Source: Leucobacter chromiisoli (GTDB lineage: Bacteria > Actinomycetota > Actinomycetes > Actinomycetales > Microbacteriaceae). Taken from it: a stretch of 64,000 nt of DNA. The notes beneath the pieces were generated by a model. The model saw nothing but the letters and a program-made list of their open reading frames with translations, searched no databases and had not been told where the DNA came from. Of this stretch, positions 1-9,593 are shown piece by piece. Location: the NCBI RefSeq assembly GCF_016522505.1, contig NZ_JAEHOH010000010.1:124001-188000 (forward strand), given 5' to 3'. Both the position numbers and the translations under genes were made by a program. Numbering within the stretch: the stretch's first letter is position 1; each line of letters opens with the position of its first letter.

Positions 1-1263
1 GGGGGTGTCGACGAAGTCGTCGGCCATGCGCTCCATCCGCTCGGCACCCGCGGTCGCCCCGGTCAGGTGATCGGAGAGGTAGAGCCCGAGCAGATCCCGC
101 GAGATCCGCTCCGAGACGCCGCCCTCCGCGTCCATCCGGGCGCGCTCGCCGCCGCTGTCACCGCCGTCTCCGGCGTCCGCCCCGACGTCGACCGGTCCAT
201 CCGCGGCGGCGAGACGCGCGTCCTCGGCGTCGCGCGGCCGCAGGGGCAGCGAACCGGTGCCGCGCCCCTCGATCATGCCGCGCAGCAGATCCTCGAGCGC
301 CTGGGCCGCGGTGTACCGGGGCTCCCAGCCGAGTTCCGCCTTGGCCCTGGCGTTGTCCATCATGGGCACCGCGAGGGCCATGTCGATCCAACCCTCGTCC
401 GCCGCCACGAGCTTCGCCTTGTGCGCGCCGAACAGGAAGGCGCGGGTGAGCCGCGCGGGCAGCTCGATGAAGCGGCCGTGGTCGACGATGTCGGCGAGGT
501 CCTGGGGGCCGAGGATGTCGTCGGCGCAGATGTTGAACGCGCCGGGCGCCCGCTTCACCACGGCGGCTGCGTAGGCGCGCCCCGCATCCTCCGCGTGCAC
601 GGCCTGGACGCCGCGCAGCCCCTTCGGGAGGGGGAGCACCGGCGGCTTGACGGTGTCGAGCGCCTGCAGGGGCAGCCAACGGCCCAGGAAGTAGCGCTGG
701 ATCTCGTACGCCGCGTCGGCCTGGAAGATCAGCGCCGGGCGCAGGCGCGTGACGACGATGTCGGGGTGGGCGGCCTCGAACTCGTCGAGCACGCGCTCCT
801 GCGCCGCCTTGTCCACGCTGTAGTGGGAGGTGCGCACGCCGGTCGCGGGCCAGTTCTCGTCCCGCCGGTCCAGGCCTGAGGCGGGGGAGTAGGCGCCGAC
901 CGATGACGCGACCACGAGCTGCCGTACGCCGGCCGCCGCGGCCGCCCGGGCCACGCGGGCCGTGCCGTCCACGTTCACCCGGCGCAGCAGCTCACGGTTC
1001 GAGTTGGGCTGCACGAGCCAGGCGAGGTGGACCACCGCGTCGGCGCCAGCGAAGGCCTCGGTCAGGCTCCGCTCGGCCTCCTCCTCGGAACTCGCGGCGG
1101 CGATGTCGATCGCCGCCCACTCGCACCCCGAGTGCGGCGGCACCTCTGTGTCCGGCATCCTGCGGGCGATGCCGAGCACGGAGTCCACCTCCGGCGTCTC
1201 CTCGAGGGCCCGGAGCACCGCCGTGCCCGAGTTCCCGCTGGCTCCGACCACTGCTACGCGCAT
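1..1263 (-). CDS. NAD(P)-dependent epimerase/reductase (extended SDR), 3' end outside window
   Basis: At least 421 codons are open with no stop inside the window, so the C-terminus is missing. The protein starts MRVAVVGASGNSG, a Rossmann GxxGxxG loop at residues 7-13, and has a VVASSVGAYSP strand and an SxxYSxxK-type active site (SHYSVDK), as in extended SDR nucleotide-sugar epimerases and reductases. From about residue 330 the sequence turns Ala/Gly/Asp-rich, an unusual extension for the family. It is the last visible gene of a minus-strand operon, 46 nt after the SDR gene at 1310. Family assignment is secure; the substrate is unknown. Confidence 0.8.
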   Translation of the reverse strand, partial: MRVAVVGASGNSGTAVLRALEETPEVDSVLGIARRMPDTEVPPHSGCEWAAIDIAAASSEEEAERSLTEAFAGADAVVHLAWLVQPNSNRELLRRVNVDGTARVARAAAAAGVRQLVVASSVGAYSPASGLDRRDENWPATGVRTSHYSVDKAAQERVLDEFEAAHPDIVVTRLRPALIFQADAAYEIQRYFLGRWLPLQALDTVKPPVLPLPKGLRGVQAVHAEDAGRAYAAAVVKRAPGAFNICADDILGPQDLADIVDHGRFIELPARLTRAFLFGAHKAKLVAADEGWIDMALAVPMMDNARAKAELGWEPRYTAAQALEDLLRGMIEGRGTGSLPLRPRDAEDARLAAADGPVDVGADAGDGGDSGGERARMDAEGGVSERISRDLLGLYLSDHLTGATAGAERMERMADDFVDTP

Positions 1264-1309
1264 GAGAGACCTCCCTGGTGAGTGCGTTCGATCCGGATCA
1301 TCGCGAGGA

Positions 1310-2260
1310 TCACGGCGAGGGCGTTCCGCCGTTGACGTTGAGCGTCTCGCCGAGCACGTAGCTCGACTCCGGCGACGTGAGGAACACGTACGCCGGCGCC
1401 AGCTCCGTCGGCTGCCCGGCCCGGCCGAGCGGCGTGTCGTGGCCGAACTCCGGCAGAGCCTCCTTCGGCTGGCCGTCGGAGACCTGCAGCGGGGTCCAGA
1501 TGGGGCCCGGCGCGACCGCGTTCACGCGGATCCCCTTCGGGGCCAGCGCCTGCGCGAGGCCCTTGCTGAAGTTGTTGATCGCCGCCTTGGTCGACGCGTA
1601 GTCGAGCAGGTGCGTCGACGGCTGGTACGCCTGGATCGATGTCGTGTTGACGATCGTGGATCCGGGCGGCATGTGCTCGACGGCCGCCCGCGTGATGCGG
1701 TAGATCGCGTGGATGTTCGTGTCGAAGGTCGCGGTCCACTGCTCGTCGGGCAGGTCGGCGATGTCCTCCACGGCGATCTGCCGGCCGGCGTTGTTCACGA
1801 GGGCGTCGAGGCCTCCGAGCTCCTCGACCGCGCGCTCGACCAGCTGCTCGCAGAAGGCGCGGTCGGAGATGTCGCCCGGCAGCAGCACCGCCCGTCGCCC
1901 CGACTCCTCGATGACCCGCTTGATCTCCTGCGCGTCCTCCTCTTCGGCGGACAGATAGGAGAGGGCGACGTCGGCGCCCTCCCGCGCGAAGGCGATGGCG
2001 ACCGCCGCGCCGATGCCCGAGTCGGCGCCCGTGATGAGCGCCTTGCGCCCGGCGAGGCGGCCGGTGCCGCGATAGGAGTCCTGGCCGCGGTCGGTCTGCG
2101 GCACGAGCTCCTGGTCGAGGCCGGGCTCGGGCTGGTGCTGCTCGGGCGGGGAGATCCGGGGGAAGCGCGTCACGGGGTTCTGGAACGTCAGCTGATCCGT
2201 CTGCCCCTTCGTCGCGCCGCTCTCGTGCGCACCGGTTCGGTTCGTCGTGTTCTCGGTCAT
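1310..2260 (-). CDS. SDR family oxidoreductase, YghA/glucose-dehydrogenase-like
   Basis: A classical short-chain dehydrogenase of 316 aa. It has the cofactor loop TGADSGIG at residues 77-84, NNAG at 156-159, and the catalytic Tyr221/Lys225 in YASTK. The roughly 65-residue polar N-terminal extension before the Rossmann core and the C-terminal NVNGG match the YghA-type group of aldehyde/ketone reductases. ATG at 2260 is chosen because AAGGAGG lies 6 nt upstream; an in-frame GTG directly before it is possible but too close to the ribosome site. It sits in a run of minus-strand redox genes, 93 nt downstream of the ThDP enzyme. The role is probably detoxification of reactive carbonyls; no specific substrate can be read. 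Confidence 0.85.
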   Translation of the reverse strand: MTENTTNRTGAHESGATKGQTDQLTFQNPVTRFPRISPPEQHQPEPGLDQELVPQTDRGQDSYRGTGRLAGRKALITGADSGIGAAVAIAFAREGADVALSYLSAEEEDAQEIKRVIEESGRRAVLLPGDISDRAFCEQLVERAVEELGGLDALVNNAGRQIAVEDIADLPDEQWTATFDTNIHAIYRITRAAVEHMPPGSTIVNTTSIQAYQPSTHLLDYASTKAAINNFSKGLAQALAPKGIRVNAVAPGPIWTPLQVSDGQPKEALPEFGHDTPLGRAGQPTELAPAYVFLTSPESSYVLGETLNVNGGTPSP

Positions 2261-2353
2261 CACGTACCTCCTTCTGGTTTCGGCGTCGTCTGGCCTCGGG
2301 CGTCCTCATCACCCTGATTCACGGCGTACGCCCTGTCTACGGGGTTGCGCTCC

Positions 2354-4156
2354 TCACCCGTGCGCTTCCTCGATACGGACGTAGGCGTCGAGCAGTCCGA
2401 GCCCGCGGGCGCCCGCGGCTCCCTCCGCCCGCAGGCCCACCCGCATGGAGTCGAGCTGCTCGCGGCCGTGCGGGAAGGGCGGCAGCAGGGGCACGTCGGG
2501 GTCGGTGAGCGCCTCGACGATCACCGGCCGATCCGTGGCGAACGCCTCCTCCAGCGCCGCCGGCACGTCCTCGGAACGGGAGATCCGGATGCCGCGGAAG
2601 CCGAGGAGCTCGGCGTAACCGGCGAAGTCGAAGCGGGGCACCTCCTGCGAATCCTCGAAGCGCGGCTGCGCCTCCATCTCCCGCTGCTCCCAGCTCACCT
2701 CGGCGAGATCCCGGTTGTGGAGCACGAGCACGACGAAGCGCGGATCCCGCCACCGCCGCCAGCGCTCCGCGAGCGTGAGGAGCTCGGTGTTGCCGAGCAT
2801 CTGCATGGCGCCGTCGCCGGCGAGCACGGCGACCGGGCGGTCGGGTGCGTTCTCCTTGGCCGCGATGCCGAACGGGATCCCGCAGCCCATGCTCGCGAGG
2901 GTGCTCGAGAGGTGCGCCGGCACGGAGGTCGGCAGCCGCATCTGCCGCACGTAGTGGTAGACGGCGCTGCCTACGTCGATCGCCAGCTGCCAGTCGCCCG
3001 ACAGCTGCTCGCCGAATCGCCTGACGACGAGTTCGGGATTCAGCGGATCCGCCGGCACCTCCGAGCGCAGACGCGAGATCTCGTGCCAGTTGCGCACCTG
3101 GCGCTCCACCTCCGACCGCCAGGCCGTCTCCCCGCGCGGCTCCACGCGCTCGAGGAGGGCTTCGACGGTCGCCGCGCTGTCGCCCACGAGCCCGACCTCG
3201 ACGGGGTAGCGGCCCGCGATGACCGCGGGATCGACGTCGACCTGCACCGCCCGCGCCTGACCGGGCGGCGGGTAGAACTCCGTCCACGGATCGTTCGAGC
3301 CGAGGATCAGCAGCGTGTCGCACTCCTGCAGCAGGCGGGCCGAGGCCGTCGTGCCGAGGTGCCCCATCGTGCCGACCGACAGCGGGTGCGACTCGTCGAC
3401 GTAGGGCTTGCCGAGCAGGCTCGTGGCGATGCCGGCGCCCAACCGCTCTGCGAGCCGCACCACCTCCTCCTGCGCATGGGCGATCCCGCGGCCCGCGAGG
3501 ATCGCGATCCGCTCGCCGGCCTCGATGACCGAGACCGCGGCGTCAAGATCCTCGTCCCGGGGCAGCAGGCGGCCCGTGGTCCAGCGCGGCGCCGTGACGA
3601 CGACGCCGTGCGACTGGCCGAGCTCGGGCGTCGGCGCCTGCTGCACGTCGTGGGGCAGGATCACGACGGCGGGCTGGGCTCGGGTGAGCGCCGAGCGGAA
3701 GGCCCGATCCAGCACCATGGGCAGCTGCTCGGGCGACGACACCATCTGCACGAACGGCGAGGCGACGTCGTGGAAGAGGTGCTGCAGATCGATCTCCTGC
3801 TGGTAGTCGGAGCCGAGGACGCTCGTGTGCTGCTGACCCACCAGTGCGACGACCGGTGCGCTGTCGAGCTTCGCGTCGTAGAGGCCGCACAGCAGGTGCA
3901 CGGCGCCCGGTCCCTGCGTGGAGGTCACCACCCCCACCCCGCCCGTGTACTTGGCCTCGCCGACGGCCATGAAGGCCGCACCCTCCTCGTGCTTCGCCCG
4001 GATGAACTCCGGCGCCTCCGCACCCCGGCGGAGCGCTCCGAGCAGCGGGTTGTTGCCGTCGCCGGCGTAGCCGTAGATCCGCCGTACACCCCACTCCGCG
4101 AGTCGCTCGACGACGAGGTCGGCCACCTGGCCCCGCTGGTCCGCCGCGCCGCTCAT
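2354..4156 (-). CDS. thiamine diphosphate-requiring enzyme (pyruvate oxidase / acetolactate synthase-like)
   Basis: A 600-aa protein of the ThDP decarboxylase superfamily. The N-terminal Pyr domain carries the catalytic Glu in KHEEGAAFMA (about residue 57), a middle DHS-like FAD/NAD-fold domain follows, and the C-terminal PP domain has the GDGAMQM...N metal/diphosphate motif. Pyruvate dehydrogenase (quinone)-type and uncharacterised 2-oxoacid enzymes share this architecture. Its ATG overlaps the stop of the upstream alcohol dehydrogenase gene by four bases (ATGA), so the two are translationally coupled. It may supply or consume an aldehyde with that partner; this is inference. No membrane-binding tail of the PoxB type is obvious. 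Confidence 0.82.
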   Translation of the reverse strand: MSGAADQRGQVADLVVERLAEWGVRRIYGYAGDGNNPLLGALRRGAEAPEFIRAKHEEGAAFMAVGEAKYTGGVGVVTSTQGPGAVHLLCGLYDAKLDSAPVVALVGQQHTSVLGSDYQQEIDLQHLFHDVASPFVQMVSSPEQLPMVLDRAFRSALTRAQPAVVILPHDVQQAPTPELGQSHGVVVTAPRWTTGRLLPRDEDLDAAVSVIEAGERIAILAGRGIAHAQEEVVRLAERLGAGIATSLLGKPYVDESHPLSVGTMGHLGTTASARLLQECDTLLILGSNDPWTEFYPPPGQARAVQVDVDPAVIAGRYPVEVGLVGDSAATVEALLERVEPRGETAWRSEVERQVRNWHEISRLRSEVPADPLNPELVVRRFGEQLSGDWQLAIDVGSAVYHYVRQMRLPTSVPAHLSSTLASMGCGIPFGIAAKENAPDRPVAVLAGDGAMQMLGNTELLTLAERWRRWRDPRFVVLVLHNRDLAEVSWEQREMEAQPRFEDSQEVPRFDFAGYAELLGFRGIRISRSEDVPAALEEAFATDRPVIVEALTDPDVPLLPPFPHGREQLDSMRVGLRAEGAAGARGLGLLDAYVRIEEAHG

Positions 4157-5331
4157 GAGCGCGGGTCCAGGACGACCTTGATGCAGCCGTCGCTCTTCTG
4201 CTGGAACATCTCGTAGGCCTGCGGGGCCTCCGACAGCGGAAGGCGATGAGTGACGAGATCCTCGGTGCCGAGCGGATCCTCGGGATCCTCGACGAGGGGC
4301 AGGAGATCCTCGATCCAGGTCTTCACGTTGCACTGGCCCATGCGCAGCTGGATCTGCTTGTCGAACAGCGAGAGCATCGGCATCGGGCTGGCCTGCCCGC
4401 CGTAGACGCCGCTGAGCGACACGGTGCCGCCGCGGCGCACCAGATCGATCGAGGCGTGCAGCGCGGCCAGCCGGTCGACCCCGCTCGTCTCCATCAGCTT
4501 GCGCCCGACCGGGTCGGGGAGCAGCCCCACGGCCTGGTGGGCGACCTTGGCGACGGGGGAGCCGTGGGCCTCCATGCCGACCGCGTCGATCACCGCGTCG
4601 GGCCCGCGGCCCTGCGTGGCGTCGCGGATCTCGTCGTTGACGTCGTCGGTGAGGTCGAAGGTGCGCGCGCCGTAGCGCGCCGCCAGCTCCCGGCGCTCGG
4701 GGACGGGATCGATCGCGTACACCTCGGCGCCGAGGAAGGCGCCGATGCGCGCGGCGAACTGCCCGACGGGGCCGAGCCCGTAGACGGCGAGGGCGTCGCC
4801 GGGCCCCGCGTTCGCGTACTGCACGCCCTGCCAGGCCGTAGGGAGGATGTCGCTGAGGAAGAGATAGCGGTGGTCGGGGAGGTCGGTGCCGACCCTGATC
4901 GGGTTGAAGCTCGAGTAGGGCACGCGCAGGTACTCGGCCTGCCCGCCGGGAACCGAGCCGTAGAGCCGGGAGTAGCCGAACAGCGCGGCTCCGGATCCGT
5001 ACTCCCGCACCTGGGTCGTCTCGCACTGCGTGGTCAGCCCCCGACTGCACATCCAGCACGATCCGCACGAGATCGTGAAGGGCACGACGACGCGGTCGCC
5101 GACGGCGAGGCTCGACTCCGCCCCCACCTCCACGACCCGCCCCATCGGCTCGTGGCCGATGATGTCGCCGCGGTCCATGAACGGGGTGAGCACCTCGTAG
5201 AGGTGGAGGTCGGAGCCGCAGATGGCCGTCGAGGTCACCTCCACGATGACGTCGTCGGCCTCCTGCAGGATCGGGTCCGGCACCGTCTCGACGCTCACGT
5301 TCCGCTTGCCTTGCCAGGTGAGAGCTCGCAC
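4153..5331 (-). CDS. zinc-dependent alcohol dehydrogenase, glutathione-independent formaldehyde dehydrogenase-like
   Basis: A 392-aa medium-chain dehydrogenase. The GroES-like domain has the catalytic zinc ligands Cys38 (AICGSD) and His60-Glu61 (GHEPMG). Structural zinc cysteines 89, 92, 95 and 103 lie in CGSCWMCSRGLTTQC. A Rossmann domain with YGLGPVGQ follows. The insertion after the Rossmann fold (VDAVGMEAHGSP...) is typical of the FdhA-like subgroup that handles formaldehyde or related aldehydes without glutathione. The GTG start has GAAGGAGA 7 nt upstream. It is coupled to the ThDP gene by an ATGA overlap. Since a formaldehyde-forming or -fixing enzyme pair lies at 25699-26927, a formaldehyde role is possible but unproven. 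Confidence 0.85.
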   Translation of the reverse strand: MRALTWQGKRNVSVETVPDPILQEADDVIVEVTSTAICGSDLHLYEVLTPFMDRGDIIGHEPMGRVVEVGAESSLAVGDRVVVPFTISCGSCWMCSRGLTTQCETTQVREYGSGAALFGYSRLYGSVPGGQAEYLRVPYSSFNPIRVGTDLPDHRYLFLSDILPTAWQGVQYANAGPGDALAVYGLGPVGQFAARIGAFLGAEVYAIDPVPERRELAARYGARTFDLTDDVNDEIRDATQGRGPDAVIDAVGMEAHGSPVAKVAHQAVGLLPDPVGRKLMETSGVDRLAALHASIDLVRRGGTVSLSGVYGGQASPMPMLSLFDKQIQLRMGQCNVKTWIEDLLPLVEDPEDPLGTEDLVTHRLPLSEAPQAYEMFQQKSDGCIKVVLDPRS

Positions 5332-5389
5332 GATTCGTCTCCTTCGGTCGGGGCGGGTTGCTCCCCATCGTTCCGACCGCGGTGCGACG

Positions 5390-6985
5390 CTACAAGGGCC
5401 TGGACTCCCGGCCGATCGTGTCGTAAGGAGGGCGGGCCCCTCCCGCCTCGGCGAGCGCCACGATGCGGCGCGCCATGTCGGTGAAGACGACGCCGTGGAA
5501 GGGCAGCACGCACAGCCAGTAGAGACGCCCGCCGAGCCCCGAGGGGAAGAAGACCGCCCGCTGCGTGTAGCGCAGCTCCCCGTCGGCCTCCACGCAGCCC
5601 ATCTCGAGCCAGGCGCTTCCCGGCACCTTCATCTCGGCGCGCAGCCGCAGGAGCGCGCCGCGCTCGACCGCTTCCACGCGCCAGAAGTCGACGGCGTCCC
5701 CGACCGCGAGGCGGGCCCGGCTGCGCCTGCCGCGATTCGATCCCACGCCCCCGACGACCCGGTCCATCCAGCCGCGCACGAGCCACAGCAGCGACGGCGA
5801 GTACCAGCCGTTGGCGCCGCCGATGCTCTCGATCACTGACCAGAGGTCGTCGCGGGAGGCCGTGGTCGCCCGCGAACGGGCGTCCGTGAACACGGTGCGC
5901 CCGGCCCAGTCGGGGTCGCTCGGCAGCGGATCGCTGGGCGCCCCGGGCAGGCTCGCGTCGACCCAGCTCGTCTCGATCACGTCGGTCTCGACCCGGCCGA
6001 GCGCGAGCCGCACCGCCTGCCGGTACCCGGTGAGGCCGCCCTCGGGCGGAGGGATGACGTCGTCGACGTCGCGATCCTTCACCACGCACTCGTGCTGCAG
6101 CGACTCGACGAGGGGCTGCGCGAGCCGCCGGGGCACCGGCGTGACGAGGCCGACCCAGTACGACGCGAGCCGGGGCGTGAGCACGGGCAGCGCGGCGATG
6201 CGCCGCTGCGGAAGCCCCGCCTCGACGGCGTAGCCGTTCATCATCTGCCCGTAGCGCAGCACGTCGGGGCCGCCGATGTCCAAGGTGCGGCTGACGGACG
6301 GATCCGTCCTCGCCGCGGCCAGGAGATAGTGCAGCACGTCGCGGACGGCGATCGGCTGGATGAAGTTGCGCACCCAGCGGGGCGCGGGCATGTAGGGGAG
6401 CACCTCCGTGAGGTGCCGGATCATCTCGAACGAGGCCGAGCCGGATCCGATGACGACCCCGGCCTGCAGCACCAGCACCGGGACGCCGGAGTCGAGCAGG
6501 ATCCGTCCCACCTCGCGGCGCGAGGCGAGGTGGGGGGAGAGCTCGACGCCGTCGCCCTCGGGGGCGAGGCCGCTCAGGTAGACGATGCGCCCGACCCCGG
6601 CCGCTCTGGCCGCCGCCGCCACGCTCTGCGCGATCGCGCGGTCGGTCGAGGCGAAGCCCCGACCGGCCGACATCGAGTGCACGAGGAAGTACACGACGTC
6701 GACGTCGCGCATCGCTCCCGCGAGGGCCTCGCAGTCCGCGGCGTCGCCGGGGACGACCTCCGCCTCGTCGCGCCAGGGGAAGGCGCCCGTCCGCTCGGGG
6801 CTGCGCGACAGGGCGCGCACGGCGTAGCCGGCGCTCAGCAGCCGAGGCACGAGCCTGCCGCCCACGTACCCCGTGGCCCCCAGCACGAGGGCCCGAGGGG
6901 CGGTGCCGTCGGGCCGCGGCACCGCGCGGAGCCCGGGCTCCCGGCCGGTCGGCGAGCTCAGCTCCTCCGGCCGCTCAGAGGTCAA
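5390..6985 (-). CDS. NAD(P)H-binding SDR fused to a DUF2867 domain
   Basis: A 531-aa two-part protein. Residues about 30-330 form an atypical SDR with the cofactor loop GATGYVGGRL and the motif YFLVHSM. Residues about 350-530 match the DUF2867 (START-like) domain often fused to it, including a C-terminal Trp/Phe-rich segment (LYWLCVLPFHGVVF). The fusion is common in actinobacteria, its function uncharacterised. The most upstream start is TTG at 6985, inside the end of the preceding gene (11-nt overlap); a GTG about 20 codons later is an alternative. It probably binds or reduces a hydrophobic ligand such as a quinone or lipid; this is inference. Confidence 0.8.
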   Translation of the reverse strand: MTSERPEELSSPTGREPGLRAVPRPDGTAPRALVLGATGYVGGRLVPRLLSAGYAVRALSRSPERTGAFPWRDEAEVVPGDAADCEALAGAMRDVDVVYFLVHSMSAGRGFASTDRAIAQSVAAAARAAGVGRIVYLSGLAPEGDGVELSPHLASRREVGRILLDSGVPVLVLQAGVVIGSGSASFEMIRHLTEVLPYMPAPRWVRNFIQPIAVRDVLHYLLAAARTDPSVSRTLDIGGPDVLRYGQMMNGYAVEAGLPQRRIAALPVLTPRLASYWVGLVTPVPRRLAQPLVESLQHECVVKDRDVDDVIPPPEGGLTGYRQAVRLALGRVETDVIETSWVDASLPGAPSDPLPSDPDWAGRTVFTDARSRATTASRDDLWSVIESIGGANGWYSPSLLWLVRGWMDRVVGGVGSNRGRRSRARLAVGDAVDFWRVEAVERGALLRLRAEMKVPGSAWLEMGCVEADGELRYTQRAVFFPSGLGGRLYWLCVLPFHGVVFTDMARRIVALAEAGGARPPYDTIGRESRPL

Positions 6986-7460
6986 CGGTCCCCGAGACTC
7001 CCGGGCCCTCGGTGCCGCGGATCCGTGAGGCGGCGATCTTGAGCGCCGCCACGACGCCTCCGCCCGGCACGCCCCAGAACTGGGCCGACTCGCCCGTGAC
7101 CTTCAGCAGGCTGAGATTCGGGTCGTCCTTCCCGCCGTCGAAGTAGGAGTCCACCTGGCCGTCCCAGAGCTCCTCCACCTTGGCGCGATCCTCGACGAAC
7201 TCGGCGACGCCAGCGACCGACAGCCAGCTGCCGGTCTCGGCGAAGGCGAGGTTCACCTGCGGATTCGCGCGGATCGCGTCGGCCTGGTCGCCCTGGAGTC
7301 CGATGAAGAACCAGACCTCCCCGCGATCCGTCACCTCCTGCGGCGTCATCGGGTGCGAGACGATCTTGCCGTCCGGCGTCGCGGTCGACAGCATCACGAA
7401 GCGCTCGCCCCGCATGATGTCGACGACCTGATCCTGCGTGAGCTCCTCTGTTCCGGTCAT
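6975..7460 (-). CDS. pyridoxamine 5'-phosphate oxidase family (general stress protein 26-like) flavin protein
   Basis: A 161-aa split-barrel flavin-binding protein. MRGERFVMLSTATPDGKIVSHPMTP and the VWFFIGLQGDQADAI segment match the PPOX/general-stress 26 family, which binds FMN or F420 rather than making PLP. ATG at 7460 is chosen: GGGGAAG precedes it, and the homologous fold starts just after. A longer frame upstream adds unconserved residues. It is the promoter-proximal gene of the minus-strand run 1-7460, overlapping the SDR-DUF2867 gene by 11 nt. Likely a stress-associated flavin reductase. Confidence 0.85.
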   Translation of the reverse strand: MTGTEELTQDQVVDIMRGERFVMLSTATPDGKIVSHPMTPQEVTDRGEVWFFIGLQGDQADAIRANPQVNLAFAETGSWLSVAGVAEFVEDRAKVEELWDGQVDSYFDGGKDDPNLSLLKVTGESAQFWGVPGGGVVAALKIAASRIRGTEGPGVSGTVDL

Positions 7461-7570
7461 GATCTTCCCCGCTTTCCCCGTCGAATCGAACGTTCCGGCG
7501 ATGCTACCGGGGTATCCTCCCGTGCGCCCCACCGTTGCGGGTATCCGTCTCACGGGGTATATATCGGACG

Positions 7571-7864
7571 ATGACCTCGCCTGAACGCACCGAAGACGGC
7601 CGCTACATCGTGGTCGGCGGCCGACGCTGGCGCGCTTCCGACCCGCTGATCCCCGACGAGGTGGCCGCGGCCCTGCGCTCGGAGCTCGGCCGCGCGAGGT
7701 CGCGCATCCGCACGACGGAGAGCGACGAGGATCGGTGCGCCCTCCGCGACCGGGTGCAGCTGGCCAAGGAGGGGCTCGGCGAGCGCGGAACCCCGTGGTG
7801 GGAGATGAGCGCCGAGGATCGGCGGGAGCGGGCCGAGGATCGCCTTCGGCGCCTGCGGGGGTGA
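7571..7864 (+). CDS. small conserved actinobacterial protein (often annotated biopolymer transporter Tol)
   Basis: A 97-aa charged protein, starting with a YIVVGGRRWRASDPLIP core followed by an Arg/Glu-rich helix pair ending in LGERGTPWWEMSAEDRRERAEDRL. I recognise this as a widespread small actinobacterial family whose database label refers to Tol transport; nothing in the sequence (no membrane span, no signal) supports that role. ATG at 7571 has no clear ribosome site and may be leaderless. An in-frame TTG lies 36 nt upstream. It is divergent from the PPOX gene. Function unknown. Confidence 0.7.
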   Translation: MTSPERTEDGRYIVVGGRRWRASDPLIPDEVAAALRSELGRARSRIRTTESDEDRCALRDRVQLAKEGLGERGTPWWEMSAEDRRERAEDRLRRLRG

Positions 7865-8185
7865 GACGGGAACGCCGTCGCGGGCAGGGGAGGAGCCCCT
7901 GCCTCCACCTACGATCCCTCTGCCCGCTCTGCTCTCGAGAGGGTCGGCCGTGAAGGAGCCGTTTGCGCTTTCTCCTACGGGGAGGCTGGAAAGTTCTAGA
8001 AAACGGAATGATCGAGGGACTGCGGGGGCCGTCAGTATCTCTGTACGGTCTCCTGGCAGTCGCCGGGGCCGTGATCCGGGCCTCGACCTTACGACGTCGT
8101 AGAGCGCGAAAGGTTCGGAAGAACCGTGTCCAGCCTGTGTAGCGCGGCTGGCGAATCTTGATGACAAGGGAGTTGACAAGAACTT
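7865..8185 (+). other. 321-bp gap with three inverted repeats before the MFS gene
   Basis: No credible gene. TTCTAGAA lies at 7994-8001. Near the 3' end come three structures in a row: the 12-bp palindrome TACGACGTCGTA (8090-8101), the hairpin GGTTC-GGAA-GAACC (8112-8125) with a GNRA-type loop, and CCAGCC-N10-GGCTGG (8130-8151). They sit 35-96 nt before the start of the first gene of the CoA cluster and probably form its operator or a structured leader. Confidence 0.55.
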
Positions 8186-9553
8186 ATGAGCGACGTGCAG
8201 AGCGTGAGTTTGGAAACTGGCCGGCCGGAGAGGATCCGCTTCACCAAGGATCAGCGGTTCCAGGCGCTGAGGGCCTCCATATTCGGAAACCTGCTGGAGT
8301 GGTACGACTGGACCATCTACGCGGTGTTCACGCCGTATATCGCCGCACGCTACTTCGACGCCGCCGACCCGACCTCGGCCACGCTCTCCGCGCTGGCGGT
8401 ATTCGCCGTGGGCTTCCTGGCTCGCCCGCTGGGAGGTGTCATCTTCGGCAGGATGGGCGACAAACTGGGGCGCAAGATGGTGATGGTCATCACCATGATC
8501 CTGATGGCGATCGGAAGTCTGTTGATCGCCGTACTCCCGGGTTACGCCCAGATCGGCTGGTGGGCCTCCGTGCTGCTGGTGATCACGCGGCTCGTACAGG
8601 GGCTGGCGCACGGCGGTGAAACCGGTGTCGCTTATACGTACATCGCGGAGGCGGCACCGATCAAGAGCCGCGGTTTCTTCGTCAGCTGGATCTACGTCGC
8701 CGTCACTCTCGGCGTCATGGGTGCGACCGGCATGGGCGCCGTCCTCACCAGCGTCCTCGAGGAGCCTGCGATGAACAGCTGGGGATGGCGTGTTCCGTTC
8801 ATCGTCGGCGCACTGCTGGGCATCATCGCGATCTATATCCGGCGCTCGATCGACGAGAGCCCCGTCTACGAAGAGGAGAAGACCCAACCGGTGAAGGTCC
8901 CCACACCGCTCTCGCGTCGTGAGATCACGAAGATCGTCTTCCGCATCGTGCTGCTCTCGTGCAGCACCAATGTCGCGTATTACACCTGGTCCACCTTCGC
9001 GCCGAGCTACGCCATCGCACAGCACGGCATGGACAGTCAGGGCGCATACATCGCGAGCACCCTCGCCCAGGTCGTCGCGCTCGTCGCGCTTCCGCTGTTC
9101 GGCCTGCTCTCGGACAAGATCGGTCGCCGCCCGATAGTGATGATCGCCGGCGTCTCGATCATGGTGATGGCGTTCCCGCTCTCATGGATCCTGGGGACTG
9201 AGCCCTGGACGCTCTTCCTGATGCAGGGACTGGGCCTGCTCATCTGGGCCTCGGTCTCGAGCATCTATCCCACGTTGATGGCGGAACAGGTGCCGACTCG
9301 GGCACGTGCCACTGGTGTGGGGTTCGTCACCTCCTTGTCCGTCGCGATCTTCGGCGGAACCGCCCCGTACCTCAACACCTGGCTCGCCTCGATCGGCATG
9401 TCCTGGGTCTTCTCGGCGTACATCGTCGGCCTCGGCGCCCTGGCGCTCGTCGGCTGGTTGATCATGGACGAGACGGCGGGGGTCGATCTCGCGGAGATCG
9501 GCGAGGGCGCCCCCAGGAGGCGCATGGTTCAGAGTACGCCCATCGAGAACTGA
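8186..9553 (+). CDS. MFS transporter, metabolite:H+ symporter (MHS) type
   Basis: A 455-aa integral membrane protein with about 12 predicted spans. The N-terminal [20 protein letters not shown], the [18 protein letters not shown] loop and LSDKIGRRP after the central loop are hallmarks of the MHS subfamily (KgtP, ProP, ShiA-like) that import carboxylates or betaines with protons. It is the first gene of an operon encoding enoyl-CoA hydratase, iron alcohol dehydrogenase, a HIBYL-CoA hydrolase-like protein and an MDR reductase, so it probably imports the acid they degrade. The ribosome site (AGGGAG) is unusually far from the ATG. Confidence 0.88.
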   Translation: MSDVQSVSLETGRPERIRFTKDQRFQALRASIFGNLLEWYDWTIYAVFTPYIAARYFDAADPTSATLSALAVFAVGFLARPLGGVIFGRMGDKLGRKMVMVITMILMAIGSLLIAVLPGYAQIGWWASVLLVITRLVQGLAHGGETGVAYTYIAEAAPIKSRGFFVSWIYVAVTLGVMGATGMGAVLTSVLEEPAMNSWGWRVPFIVGALLGIIAIYIRRSIDESPVYEEEKTQPVKVPTPLSRREITKIVFRIVLLSCSTNVAYYTWSTFAPSYAIAQHGMDSQGAYIASTLAQVVALVALPLFGLLSDKIGRRPIVMIAGVSIMVMAFPLSWILGTEPWTLFLMQGLGLLIWASVSSIYPTLMAEQVPTRARATGVGFVTSLSVAIFGGTAPYLNTWLASIGMSWVFSAYIVGLGALALVGWLIMDETAGVDLAEIGEGAPRRRMVQSTPIEN

Positions 9554-9593
9554 CCCGCTCGGAATACGAACGACCCTCTGTAAGGAGAATGCG

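Noticed and set aside
2345-4216. Plus-strand open frame of 623 codons
   Set aside because: Antisense to the ThDP enzyme, low-complexity His/Arg/Asp-rich translation, no ribosome site and no recognisable fold.
2354-5368. A single 1004-codon minus-strand protein
   Set aside because: The first about 400 codons are an out-of-frame reading of the alcohol dehydrogenase gene; the real ThDP gene starts at 4156 with an ATGA overlap.
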